Part shown: positions 41,331 to 49,953 of the stretch, piece by piece | Layout of the letters: every line of letters starts with the position of its first letter | Position numbering within the stretch: position 1 is the first letter of the stretch | Assembly: GCA_041161065.1 (NCBI GenBank) | Contig: JBEAVE010000020.1 | Coordinates: 1-64,000, forward strand | Source: DYRG01 sp041161065 | GTDB taxonomy: Bacteria > Pseudomonadota > Gammaproteobacteria > Beggiatoales > Beggiatoaceae | Length of the DNA: 64,000 nt | Direction: 5' to 3' | Translations under genes and position numbers: made by a program | The notes under the pieces: model-generated | The model's input: only the letters and a program-made list of their open reading frames with translations | The model's database searches: none | What the model was told of the DNA's origin: nothing

Positions 41331-41633
41331 ATGTATGATTTTATGTTATTTCAACATGAATATCCGCGCTTTTACAGTTGTTTAGCCGCTTACTTTCCTG
41401 ATACTGAGGGTTTAACGGAGGAAGAAGTGGTGAGCAACTATGCGGAAGAAACCGACCCCGAAGAAATCGCTGAAGCCTATCAAGAAGCCTATCAACTACT
41501 TCATAGCAACAATAGTGCAGCATTAAGCGTCATCGGACCGTTGGCGAACCGTTATTTTCGTGATAATGAAGAAGTTATCGCTTGGTTGAGCGACATTACA
41601 AAACTCCTCGCCCGCGCCTTGCCTAAAAGCTAA
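41331..41633 (+). CDS. CdiI_2-like immunity protein
   Basis: 100 residues, acidic, with EYPRFYSCLAAYFPDTEGLT, EEVVSNYAEETDPEEIAEAY, ANRYFRDNEEVIAWL. This resembles the small immunity proteins (CdiI_2 family) that neutralise contact-dependent toxins. It lies immediately downstream of the RNase A-like gene (AAAGGAATGTTAAAGAA precedes the ATG), which is the usual order of toxin then immunity. Cytoplasmic location is expected since no signal peptide is seen. Both the family assignment and the pairing are pattern-based. Confidence 0.65.
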   Translation: MYDFMLFQHEYPRFYSCLAAYFPDTEGLTEEEVVSNYAEETDPEEIAEAYQEAYQLLHSNNSAALSVIGPLANRYFRDNEEVIAWLSDITKLLARALPKS

Positions 41634-41640
41634 AAAACTC

Positions 41641-41733
41641 GGTAGTGATCAAATTGAGATGCTCATTAAATCTATAATTTACTGAAAATAAACCCAAAAT
41701 AGGCAAAATTACCTTTTGCTTTTGATCACTACC
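41641..41733. mobile_element. 93-bp IS1-derived MITE
   Basis: The terminal inverted repeats GGTAGTGATCAAA and TTTGATCACTACC are perfect over 13 bases. The first 21 bases equal the inverse of 300-320 at the end of the IS1 remnant. The last 18 bases, inverted, equal the first 18 of the element at 24176. It therefore carries the two different IS ends with the transposase deleted. It starts 7 bases after the immunity gene. No clear target duplication is seen. Confidence 0.82.
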
Positions 41734-41818
41734 TCTTAATTTTTATCCTATCACCTAACTTTAATATCACTGCCAAATTTTCTGTGTTGCATTGTTAAGA
41801 AAAGTGTTTTATTCTGTT

Positions 41819-42192
41819 GGAAGAAAGTTGGTTGGGCAATCGCTGTATTTCGTTGAAATAGAGAGGAAAGTCCGGGCTTTATAGGACAGGACGCCAGCTA
41901 ACAGCTGGGAAGTGTGAGCTTACGGAAAGTGCAACAGAAAAGAAACCGCTGAGCAATCAGTAAGGGTGAAATGGTGCGGTAAGAGCGCACCGCGTTTGTG
42001 GTAACAGAAACGGCATGGCAAACCCCGTCCAAAGCAAGACCAAATAGAGAAACTGAGGATTTTCCTCAAACGTGTCCTGCGTTGTTTCTGGGTAGGTCGC
42101 TTGAGCAACTTAGTAATAATTTGCCTAGAGGAATGATTGCCTCGTTTGGTTTTCCAAATAGACAGAACCCGGCTTACAAACCAACTTTCTTT
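41819..42192 (+). ncRNA. rnpB: RNase P RNA (class A)
   Basis: The catalytic RNA that matures tRNA 5' ends. Universally conserved stretches are present: GAGGAAAGTCCGGGCT near the 5' end, ATAGGACAGGACGCCAG, AAGGGTGAAATGGTGCGG followed by TAAGAGCGCACCGCG, AGCAAGACCAAATAGAGA and ACAGAACCCGGCTTA near the 3' end. The first 13 or so bases (GGAAGAAAGTTGG) pair with CCAACTTTCTTTC at the 3' end as helix P1. The ends are set from that pairing. Confidence 0.96.
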
Positions 42193-42337
42193 CTCTTTAC
42201 AACCCGCTTTTCCCGCCCTGTCGTTCCTCACCAATAAAATGCAACCCGCCACAGGTTAGATTTTTTTATTTCTATCGCTCGCCAAACTAGGCTATGATAT
42301 GCGTTTTAGTTTTTTCACTATCTGACAGGAGAGACTC

Positions 42338-43348
42338 ATGACAATAAAAGTCGCAATCAATGGCTATGGTCGTATCGGACGCAACGTGTTACGCGCGCTG
42401 TATGAAGGCGGTCGCAAAGACATTCAAATCGTTGCAATCAACGACTTAGGCAATGCGCACACCAACGCCCACTTAACTAAACGCGACACCGTGCACGGCA
42501 AATTCCCCGGAACGGTCGAAGTCGACGGCGATTTCATGATCGTCAATGGCGACAAAATCCGCGTCTGCGCCGAACGTGATCCTTCAAAATTGCCTTGGGG
42601 TGAATTGGGTGTCGACGTGGTCATGGAATGTACGGGAATTTTCCGCACCAAAGCCAAATGCCAACCTCATTTAACCGCGGGCGCAAAGAAAGTGATCATT
42701 TCTGCCCCCGCCGATAAAAATGAATGCGATGCAACCGTTGTATATGGCGTAAATCATCACGTTTTGAAAGCAGAACACACCGTCATTTCAAATGCGTCTT
42801 GCACCACCAATTGTTTAGCCCCAATGGTTAAACCTTTGAACGATAAAATTGGTTTGGTGTCGGGTTTGATGACCACTATCCATTCTTATACCAACGATCA
42901 AGTCTTAACCGACGTGTATCACTCTGATTTATATCGCGCTCGCGCCGCTGCGTTAAACATGATTCCTACCAAAACTGGTGCAGCTCAAGCGGTTGGTATT
43001 GTATTACCTGAATTAAACGGCAAATTATCAGGTTTTGCAATGCGCGTTCCTACCCCGAACGTTTCTGTCGTTGATTTAACGTTCATTGCTTCTCGTGATA
43101 CTACCAAAGATGAAGTTAATTCTATTTTGAAAGCCGCGTCTGAAAACGAATTGAAAGGCGTTTTATATTACAATGACGAATCCTTAGTTTCTTCTGATTT
43201 CAACCATTCAGTCGCTTCTTCTACCTTTGATTCAACGCAAACTACCGTGATTGGAAACTTAGTGAAAGTGCTTTCTTGGTACGATAACGAATGGGGTTTC
43301 TCAAACCGTATGTTAGATACCTGCGTTGCGTTAATGAACGCCAAGTAA
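42338..43348 (+). CDS. gap: Glyceraldehyde-3-phosphate dehydrogenase
   Basis: 336 residues; phosphorylating oxidation of glyceraldehyde-3-phosphate with NAD. INGYGRIGRNVLRALYE binds the cofactor, SNASCTTNCLAP holds the catalytic cysteine, and HSYTNDQ, RARAAALNMIPTKTGAA and WYDNEWGFSNRM complete the active site. GACAGGAGAGACTC precedes the ATG. A strong terminator follows. The gene lies immediately after rnpB and is transcribed alone. Confidence 0.97.
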   Translation: MTIKVAINGYGRIGRNVLRALYEGGRKDIQIVAINDLGNAHTNAHLTKRDTVHGKFPGTVEVDGDFMIVNGDKIRVCAERDPSKLPWGELGVDVVMECTGIFRTKAKCQPHLTAGAKKVIISAPADKNECDATVVYGVNHHVLKAEHTVISNASCTTNCLAPMVKPLNDKIGLVSGLMTTIHSYTNDQVLTDVYHSDLYRARAAALNMIPTKTGAAQAVGIVLPELNGKLSGFAMRVPTPNVSVVDLTFIASRDTTKDEVNSILKAASENELKGVLYYNDESLVSSDFNHSVASSTFDSTQTTVIGNLVKVLSWYDNEWGFSNRMLDTCVALMNAK

Positions 43349-43371
43349 GTTTCTTTGTTTTTGAATTAATT

Positions 43372-43403
43372 AAAGACAGGCGTTAAAACCTGTCTTTTTT
43401 GTT
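43372..43403 (+). terminator. Rho-independent terminator of gap
   Basis: AAAGACAGG (43372-43380), the loop CGTTAAAA, then CCTGTCTTT (43389-43397) running into TTTTTT. It is a perfect 9-bp stem with a U tract 24 bases after the stop codon. Confidence 0.92.
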
Positions 43404-43505
43404 TTGTTTTTGTAAGGAATTAATGAAGAAAATGGTTGTTATGTCGCTACCCAATCCTCGCTCAAATTACAAAGAAACTTATAACTTTTGCTCATGTTTT
43501 TTCTT

Positions 43506-45101
43506 TTATTCTGGGATTAAAAGCGTATTATGGGCTAAAGGCGATTGAAATGGATAATCTAAGGTGTAATGTAATCCGCGACTTTCTTTGCGTTGTAATG
43601 CAGAACGAATAATTAAATCTGCCACATCGACTAAATTACGCAATTCAATCAAATCATTGGTCACTCTAAAATGGCTGTAATATTCTTGGATTTCCCGTTG
43701 CAATAATTCAACCCGATGTTGAGCGCGTTGTAAGCGTTTGGTTGTTCTGACAATTCCAACATAATCCCACATAAATCTTCTCAACTCGTCCCAATTGTGA
43801 GAAACCACCACTTCTTCATCAGAATCAATCACTCGACTTTCGTCCCAAGCAGGTAATTCGGGGGGGTCTGGAATTTTGCTGAGTTGCTCACGAATCAATT
43901 GCCCCGCAGAATGCCCAAATACTAAACATTCTAATAAGGAATTGCTCGCCATTCGATTTGCACCGTGTAATCCCGTGAAAGCCACTTCTCCAATTGCAAA
44001 TAAACCTTCAATATCGGTTTGTCCGTGCAAATCGGTGACAACGCCGCCGCAAGTATAATGTGCAGCGGGCACGACGGGAATGGGTTGTTTGGTCATATCA
44101 ACCCCCCATTTCAAACACTCTGCATAAATGTTGGGGAAATGCGATGTAATAAAGTCGGCGGGTTTGTGAGAAATGTCTAAATAAACGCAATCTGCCCCTA
44201 ATCTTTTCATTTCATGATCGATGGCGCGTGCAACAATATCTCTTGGAGCAAGTTCCTCTCGCACATCAAAGCGTTTCATAAAACGAGAACCATCAGGAAG
44301 CAATAATGTTCCTCCCTCGCCGCGCACCGCTTCAGAAATCAAAAAGGATTTCGCTTGCGGGTGATACAAACAGGTCGGGTGAAATTGAATAAACTCCATA
44401 TTTCCAACCCGACAACCCGCGCGCCACGCCATTGCAATGCCATCGCCCGTTGCAACATCGGGATTGCTGGTGTACAAATAAACTTTTCCCGCGCCACCCG
44501 TTGCTAAAATGACAAATTTCGCCGCAAAGACTTTGATTTTGTGATCATTTTTATCTAAAACGTACAAACCCAAACAACGTCGATTGCCGAGCAAATTGAG
44601 TTTTTGACCGGTAATTAAGTCGATGCCAATGTGGTTTTCAAAGAGTTGAATATGTTGATGTTTTTTAACGTGATCGGCTAAAGTATTTCCAATTGCGCTG
44701 CCGGTTGCGTCTTCGGCATGAATGACGCGGCGGTGGCTGTGTCCGCCTTCGCGGGTGAGGTGATAACTGCGTTTGCCTTCAGAATCAACCTCTTGCGTAA
44801 AAGGCACGCCCTGTTCAATGAGGGATTGAATGCGCTCAGGACCTTGAGAAACCGTAAAATTGACCGCATCTTTATCGCACAAGCCCGCGCCGGCAATTAA
44901 AGTATCTTGAATGTGCGCGTCAAACGAATCGTGTTGATCTAAAACCGCCGACACGCCCCCTTGTGCGTAGTTGGTTGAACCAGCATTGATGCTGGCTTTA
45001 GAAAGCACCGCAACCTTTGCAATATCAGCCACTTCCAACGCTAAACTTAAACCCGCCGCGCCGCTTCCAATAATCAATACATCAAAGTTAAATTGGTTCA
45101 T
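43506..45101 (-). CDS. nadB: L-aspartate oxidase
   Basis: 531 residues; flavoprotein that makes iminoaspartate for NAD synthesis. FAD-binding VLIIGSGAAGLSLALE is at the N terminus. NYAQGGVSAVL, HLTREGGHSHRRVIHAED, ATGGAGKVYLYTSNPDVATG, FHPTCLYHP and HGANRMASNSLLECLVFG are family motifs. The C-terminal helical domain is complete. nadA and nadC are not adjacent. The divergent degP gene shares its upstream region. Confidence 0.96.
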   Translation of the reverse strand: MNQFNFDVLIIGSGAAGLSLALEVADIAKVAVLSKASINAGSTNYAQGGVSAVLDQHDSFDAHIQDTLIAGAGLCDKDAVNFTVSQGPERIQSLIEQGVPFTQEVDSEGKRSYHLTREGGHSHRRVIHAEDATGSAIGNTLADHVKKHQHIQLFENHIGIDLITGQKLNLLGNRRCLGLYVLDKNDHKIKVFAAKFVILATGGAGKVYLYTSNPDVATGDGIAMAWRAGCRVGNMEFIQFHPTCLYHPQAKSFLISEAVRGEGGTLLLPDGSRFMKRFDVREELAPRDIVARAIDHEMKRLGADCVYLDISHKPADFITSHFPNIYAECLKWGVDMTKQPIPVVPAAHYTCGGVVTDLHGQTDIEGLFAIGEVAFTGLHGANRMASNSLLECLVFGHSAGQLIREQLSKIPDPPELPAWDESRVIDSDEEVVVSHNWDELRRFMWDYVGIVRTTKRLQRAQHRVELLQREIQEYYSHFRVTNDLIELRNLVDVADLIIRSALQRKESRGLHYTLDYPFQSPLAHNTLLIPE

Positions 45102-45302
45102 GGTTGTTTTCCCAACTGAGCATAGAAAAAAAGTTTATTGTAGCAATTTCTTCGTTTGAAAATGGGTGGGTTTAAAGCGGCAGGGCTTGAGAAACCGCAA
45201 AAAGACAATATCTTTCAAGCCATCTGCGCAAGGCATCAAAGCGTGCCTTCGAGATCGATGTTATCATTCACCCTTTATTTATATGGAAAACAAGGAGTAA
45301 TT

Positions 45303-46817
45303 ATGCGAAAACTTTTTTGGTTATTAAGCATCGTAACCATTTGGTCGAGCAGCGCGTGTGCCAATCCTCCCGCGCGGGAACTGCCTGATTTTACAGCGTT
45401 AGTTGAGCAAAATAGTGCCGCCGTTGTCAATATCAGCACCACAACGTCCAATAAACCCGCCGCCGACAATAAAAAAGACAAAGACAAAAGCGATTCGAAA
45501 CGTCCACGTCCTTCCCCAAAAGATTTCGGGATTCCTGAAAATAGCCCGTTTTTTGATTTCTTCCGCCGCTTCATGGACGAAGGCGATGACAACAGCGATC
45601 ACGGCGAAATTCCCATGCCTTCTCCCCGTCGCAAAGGCGCGTCTTTGGGCTCTGGATTCATCATGTCCTCCGACGGTTATATCGTGACAAATCATCATGT
45701 TGTCGATAATGGCGATAAAATTATCGTTAAATTGAGCGACCGCCGCGAATTAGAAGCCAAACTGATCGGCAGCGACGAACGCAGCGATTTAGCGTTGTTA
45801 AAAATTGAAGCCACCGATTTACCCACCGTGAAATTCGGTTCATCTCAAAAATTGAAAGTCGGCGAATGGGTGTTGGCGATCGGCTCACCGTTTGGCTTTG
45901 ATCATTCCGTCACCGCCGGCATCGTCAGCGCGAAAGGGCGCAGTCTTCCCGAAGGCAACAACAATTACATTCCGTTCATTCAAACCGATGTCGCGATTAA
46001 CCCCGGCAATTCAGGCGGTCCGTTGTTCAATTTACAAGGCGAAGTGGTCGGCGTAAATGCGCAAATTTACAGCAGAACCGGCGGATTTATGGGCTTATCG
46101 TTCACAATTCCCATCGACATCGCGGTCAATGTGTTAAAACAACTCAAAGACAAAGGCAAAGTCTCGCGCGGTTGGTTAGGCGTGTTAATTCAAGATGTTA
46201 CCCGTGATTTGGCGATTTCATTCGGTATGCCCAAACCTTACGGCGCGTTGATTTCAAAAATTATGGACGGTCCCGCGAAACAAGCAGGGTTTGAAGTTGG
46301 CGATATTATCTTACAATTCAACGGGATAGATGTAGTTTATTCGCATGATTTGCCGCCAATTGTGGGTTTAACCGAAGTCGGCACAACTGTTCCCGTCAAA
46401 GTTATTCGTCAAGGCAAAGAAATCACCTTGCAAGTCACCACCGCTGAATTACCCCCCGACAGCAAACTCGACAGCATGAACGGCTTGTCAAGTGGCAAAG
46501 CGGGCGGCGAAAAAGACAAACGGTTGGGATTATCGATTGCCGATTTGACCGACGACGAACGCAAAAAACTCGAATTGCCGGAAGGCGGCGTGATCGTTCG
46601 CAAAATCGATGCAAATAGCCCCGCCGAAGAAACCGGTTTGCGCAACGGCGACGTGATTTCTCAATTTAACCGCGTCAAAGTTGAAAATGCTAAACAATTC
46701 AAAGAATTGACCGACAATTTACAAGAAGGTCAAACCGTTCCGTTGTTAGTACAACGTCAAGGATCGGCGTTATTCTTAGCGATTAAAGTCCCTAAGACTA
46801 AAAAAGAAAACAACTAA
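45303..46817 (+). CDS. degP: Do-family periplasmic serine protease
   Basis: 504 residues from the ATG at 45303 (AAGGAGTAATT upstream); the longer frame has no ribosome site. A signal peptide ends at SACANP. The triad is H132 (TNHHVVDN), D162 (RSDLAL) and S237 (GNSGGP). Two PDZ domains follow (GWLGVLIQDVTRDLAISFGM... and RLGLSIADLTDDERKKL...). A low-complexity, lysine- and proline-rich insertion (NKKDKDKSDSKRPRPSPKD) marks the N-terminal region. It degrades or refolds damaged envelope proteins. It is closest to the MucD/DegQ type by domain order. Confidence 0.94.
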   Translation: MRKLFWLLSIVTIWSSSACANPPARELPDFTALVEQNSAAVVNISTTTSNKPAADNKKDKDKSDSKRPRPSPKDFGIPENSPFFDFFRRFMDEGDDNSDHGEIPMPSPRRKGASLGSGFIMSSDGYIVTNHHVVDNGDKIIVKLSDRRELEAKLIGSDERSDLALLKIEATDLPTVKFGSSQKLKVGEWVLAIGSPFGFDHSVTAGIVSAKGRSLPEGNNNYIPFIQTDVAINPGNSGGPLFNLQGEVVGVNAQIYSRTGGFMGLSFTIPIDIAVNVLKQLKDKGKVSRGWLGVLIQDVTRDLAISFGMPKPYGALISKIMDGPAKQAGFEVGDIILQFNGIDVVYSHDLPPIVGLTEVGTTVPVKVIRQGKEITLQVTTAELPPDSKLDSMNGLSSGKAGGEKDKRLGLSIADLTDDERKKLELPEGGVIVRKIDANSPAEETGLRNGDVISQFNRVKVENAKQFKELTDNLQEGQTVPLLVQRQGSALFLAIKVPKTKKENN

Positions 46818-46831
46818 TCCACCACAACCAT

Positions 46832-46860
46832 AAAAAGGGAGCATTTGCTCCTTTTTTATT
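46832..46860 (+). terminator. Rho-independent terminator of degP
   Basis: AAAAAGGGAGC pairs with GCTCCTTTTTT around ATTT (one G-T or mismatch), 14 bases after the degP stop, and ends in a T tract. The next gene starts only 33 bases later, so it needs its own promoter or read-through. Confidence 0.82.
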
Positions 46861-46892
46861 TTTAACTTTCTCTAATTAGACAGGAGAAAATC

Positions 46893-47069
46893 ATGCTGTA
46901 TTTAAGTGAACTACTCATCAAACATCATGAATTGAAATCGTTTGAAGAGCTGGTTAAGTTGCTCAAAGAAATTAAGAAGAACGAGCGGTTTTTCAGAATG
47001 GACGTGAAACCCCCTTTTGCGGATACCCCCGATAATTGGGAAGACCGTTTAGAAGCGGCTTTTTATTAA
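46893..47069 (+). CDS. 58-residue protein, first gene of the Cas6-like operon
   Basis: 58 residues, ATG at 46893 with GACAGGAGAAAATC as ribosome site. The sequence begins MLYLSELLIKHHELKSFEEL and ends DTPDNWEDRLEAAFY; an amphipathic helix rich in Leu and Lys is followed by a Pro-containing segment (RMDVKPPFADTP). No family is recognised. It lies 10 bases before a TPR-like gene and is on the same strand as the Cas6-like gene, so the three probably form one operon. Confidence 0.75.
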   Translation: MLYLSELLIKHHELKSFEELVKLLKEIKKNERFFRMDVKPPFADTPDNWEDRLEAAFY

Positions 47070-47079
47070 GGAGAAGAAA

Positions 47080-47754
47080 ATGTCTTTTCAAGATTTCAAA
47101 AATGCTGACGAATCAAAGGATATGGATTGGTTAAGCCGCTTAGAATTGCTCACTGCGCGATTACAAACCTTATCTCCAAACTTAAATGTCGAACGGGCTT
47201 ATTTGTTATTGGAAATGGGGCAGGCTGAATTAGAATTAGAACACCCTGAAGCCGCGTGGGAAAATGCCGAAAGTGCGTTTGTTTTATTTCTCAAAGTCGA
47301 AGATTGGGAAGGCGCAGCACAAGCCTGTGATGTTATGTATAACACTCATCAAGAAAATGCTCTAATTGCCTTAGCAAATGGGATTTGGTTGGGCGTTACT
47401 TTTCCTATCGATCCAGAAATCACTGCGGTGTTATTAGAACATTTGGTCGATGAAACCACGCAAAACGCCGATGGGGCTGCAATCGCCGCCGCAACTGCTT
47501 GTTATATCATTGATTTGCGCGTCACCGATGAGAAAAAACATCAAGCATTACGTTTCTTCGCCGACCAATTATTGGGCAGAGTTGCAATGCGTCACAGCCG
47601 TATTGAAGATCAAACAACTTTTCAAGCATGGGTTAAACAACTTGAATTAGATGATCCGAGCAAGTTTCTCCCCCGTTTGGCGCAAATTTTAGAAATCATC
47701 TGTCAAAACAACTGGTGGTTTGATCGACAAGCCTTGCGCGAACGGTTACCTTAG
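47080..47754 (+). CDS. TPR-like helical protein of the Cas6-like operon
   Basis: 224 residues, cytoplasmic and mostly alpha-helical. AYLLLEMGQAELELEHPEAA and WENAESAFVLFLKVEDWEGAA look like two TPR repeats (about 40-90). The rest is helical with an ending DRQALRERLP. No catalytic motif is visible. It follows the 58-residue gene by 10 bases, with AAGGAGAAGAAA as ribosome site, and precedes the Cas6-like gene by 11 bases. It may be a scaffold for that protein; this is inference. Confidence 0.75.
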   Translation: MSFQDFKNADESKDMDWLSRLELLTARLQTLSPNLNVERAYLLLEMGQAELELEHPEAAWENAESAFVLFLKVEDWEGAAQACDVMYNTHQENALIALANGIWLGVTFPIDPEITAVLLEHLVDETTQNADGAAIAAATACYIIDLRVTDEKKHQALRFFADQLLGRVAMRHSRIEDQTTFQAWVKQLELDDPSKFLPRLAQILEIICQNNWWFDRQALRERLP

Positions 47755-47765
47755 AGGAATTGAGC

Positions 47766-48446
47766 ATGTGGGAAGAGGAAGAAGAAACGTTTTTACCTTC
47801 GAGCAATGATTTGGTGGAATTAATCTTTAATTTAGATTGCAAAACCTTACCTTTAGATCATGCTTGGTTGTTATCTCAGGCTATTTCAACAGCGTTACCT
47901 TTTTTTAATCAATTAGAAAACGCAGGATTGCATTTGATTCATGTTGCGGAATCAGGTAATGGCTGGCAACGTCCAGAAAACTTTTTGTATTTGTCAAAAC
48001 GCACTAAATTACAACTAAGAATCCCCTTAGAATATGTTTCTCAAGCACAGCTTTTATGTGGCGCGCAATTCAATATCGACGGGCATTTCATGACGGTTAA
48101 AGAAAGTCATACAAAACCGCTTTTACCATCGCCTGTGTTGTTTGCACGTTATGTTTTAGCTGATAGCGAACAAAGTGAAGAACTTTTTATAGAAACTGCA
48201 TTACAACAAATTCGAAAAATGGGTATTCAATGCCGTAAAATGTTAGCAGGTTTAAGTCACACTTTTCAAACCCCCAATGGCGAGTTATTTACACGTAGTT
48301 TAATGTTAGCAGATTTAAGCCCAGAAGATTCTTTATTGTTACAAAACAAAGGATTAGGCGAAGGTAGAACGATGGGATTGGGTTTATTTGTGCCGCACAA
48401 AAATATCAAAGCGGTTGGACAAACAACTGAAAAGAAAATGCAATAA
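47766..48446 (+). CDS. Stand-alone Cas6/Cmx6-family RAMP protein
   Basis: 226 residues from the ATG at 47766 (AGAGGAATTGAGC upstream). LVELIFNLDCKTLPLDHAWL, KLQLRIPLEYVSQAQLLCGA, a glycine-rich turn (GLGEGRTMGLGLFVPHK) and LMLADLSPEDSLLLQ match the type I-MYXAN Cas6/Cmx6 family. Cas6 proteins cut CRISPR precursor RNA; the DH near residue 32 is a candidate catalytic histidine. No CRISPR repeats or other cas genes are present within the window, so its substrate is unknown. The gene ends the three-gene operon, and bioB converges on it. Confidence 0.8.
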   Translation: MWEEEEETFLPSSNDLVELIFNLDCKTLPLDHAWLLSQAISTALPFFNQLENAGLHLIHVAESGNGWQRPENFLYLSKRTKLQLRIPLEYVSQAQLLCGAQFNIDGHFMTVKESHTKPLLPSPVLFARYVLADSEQSEELFIETALQQIRKMGIQCRKMLAGLSHTFQTPNGELFTRSLMLADLSPEDSLLLQNKGLGEGRTMGLGLFVPHKNIKAVGQTTEKKMQ

Positions 48447-48469
48447 CTCGTGCTATTGCATTCTGTGAA

Positions 48470-49435
48470 TTAGCAGGGTTTTAAACCTAAGCGTTTTAAG
48501 AGTTGTTGATCGTGAAGTGTATCGGTATTATCTGCGGTGAGGAGTTTCTCCCCATAAAAGATCGAATTTGCACCCGCTAAAAAGCATAAAGCCTGTAATT
48601 CATCGTTCATTTCTGCGCGCCCCGCTGACAAACGCACTCTCGATGCGGGCATCATAATTCTAGCAATGGCAATCGCTTTAACCATTTCAAATGAATCGAG
48701 GGCTTCTGCGTTCTCTAAAGGAGTGCCTTCAATTCTAATCAATTGATTGATAGGAACAGAGTCGGGGTGTTGAGGTAAATTTGCCAATGTCATTAGTAAA
48801 GTTGCTCGATCTTCGATGGTTTCTCCCATGCCTAAAATACCGCCACAACAAACTTTCAAATGGGCTTTTCTGACGTTTTCTAAAGTGGTTAATCGTTCTT
48901 GATAATCGCGGGTAGAAATGATTTGTGCGTAGAAACGTTCTGAAGTATCTAAATTGTGGTTGTAATAATCTAATCCAGCGGATTTCAATTGTATGGCTTG
49001 TTGCTCTGATAACATACCTAATGTCATGCAACATTCCATCTCTAATGTTTTAATACCTTTAATGATTTCTAGTAATTGAGGAAAATCGTTATTGTTGGGT
49101 TGTCGCCACGCCGCGCCCATACAAAAACGGGTTGCGCCTTGTTGTTTGGCTTGAACGGCGGCATCGATAACCTCTTGAACAGGCAACAGTTTTTCCGTCA
49201 CCAATCCCGTATCATAATGCGCACTTTGCGGACAATACGCACAGTCTTCGGGGCATTTTCCCGTTTTAATATTTAACAAGGTACTTAATTGCACTTCCTG
49301 CGGATTAAAATAATGTCTATGAACGGTTTGCGCTTTAAAAATCAAGTCGTTAAGCGGGGTTTCAAATAAAGCTAAAACGTCAGATAATTGCCAATTATGG
49401 CGAATGTCGGGGGTTTCCATTTCAACTGTTTCCAA
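48470..49435 (-). CDS. bioB: Biotin synthase
   Basis: 321 residues, radical-SAM enzyme inserting sulfur into dethiobiotin. The [4Fe-4S] motif C61-PED-C65-AY-C68 is followed by PQSAHY. MGAAWRQPNNNDFPQ, YYNHNLDTSERFYAQI, CCGGILGMGE (2Fe-2S ligands) and RLSAGRAEM are diagnostic. Either of two close ATGs could start it. Other bio genes are not adjacent. A membrane protease gene lies directly upstream. Confidence 0.97.
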   Translation of the reverse strand: METVEMETPDIRHNWQLSDVLALFETPLNDLIFKAQTVHRHYFNPQEVQLSTLLNIKTGKCPEDCAYCPQSAHYDTGLVTEKLLPVQEVIDAAVQAKQQGATRFCMGAAWRQPNNNDFPQLLEIIKGIKTLEMECCMTLGMLSEQQAIQLKSAGLDYYNHNLDTSERFYAQIISTRDYQERLTTLENVRKAHLKVCCGGILGMGETIEDRATLLMTLANLPQHPDSVPINQLIRIEGTPLENAEALDSFEMVKAIAIARIMMPASRVRLSAGRAEMNDELQALCFLAGANSIFYGEKLLTADNTDTLHDQQLLKRLGLKPC

Positions 49436-49440
49436 ATAAA

Positions 49441-49944
49441 TTATGGGTTTTGCGGGGTTTTAAGCGTGAGTTGGTTGTTTTGTTGAGAGAAAGAAAGATG
49501 TTTTAAGAAACTCATGCCTAATAAGATTTCATCACCGTCCATGGTTGGGCTAATGTGTCCGCCGACATTTTGTAAAGTAATATCGCCTAATGTAACGGTT
49601 TCTAGTCGGGTTAAATAGGCTTTTGCCAACCCATTTGCAGTGCTCACAGTGACTTCTAAATTTTCTTCTAAATTTAATTGCTTAGCAATCTTTTGTGGAA
49701 CAACCACGCTGGTTGCACCCGTATCGACAAAAAAGGTCACGGGCTGTCCATTTATTTGACCATTTGCGACGTAATGTCCTTGAGGGTTTCGTTGAAGAAT
49801 AACGGTTTGTGAACCATTTGAAATAATATGTGAATTGGGGTTATTGCGCCGTTCGAGAACGCCATTGAAAAACCATGTAAGAATGATTAGCGCACCAATC
49901 CACGCGGCGGTGATCATGCCTTTGCCAAGTTGTTGAAAATCCAT
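49441..49944 (-). CDS. Retropepsin-like membrane aspartic protease
   Basis: 167 residues. A membrane helix (ITAAWIGALIILTWFFNGVL, 11-30) precedes a clan AA aspartic protease fold with the active site FVDTGATSVVVP (D74) and TLGDITLQNVGGHISP, then EILLGMSFLKHL. This matches the TIGR02281 family, bacterial retropepsin-like proteases that act as dimers facing the periplasm. It sits between bioB and the sensor kinase, 9 bases from the latter. Confidence 0.88.
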   Translation of the reverse strand: MDFQQLGKGMITAAWIGALIILTWFFNGVLERRNNPNSHIISNGSQTVILQRNPQGHYVANGQINGQPVTFFVDTGATSVVVPQKIAKQLNLEENLEVTVSTANGLAKAYLTRLETVTLGDITLQNVGGHISPTMDGDEILLGMSFLKHLSFSQQNNQLTLKTPQNP

Positions 49945-49953
49945 AAAAAACCT

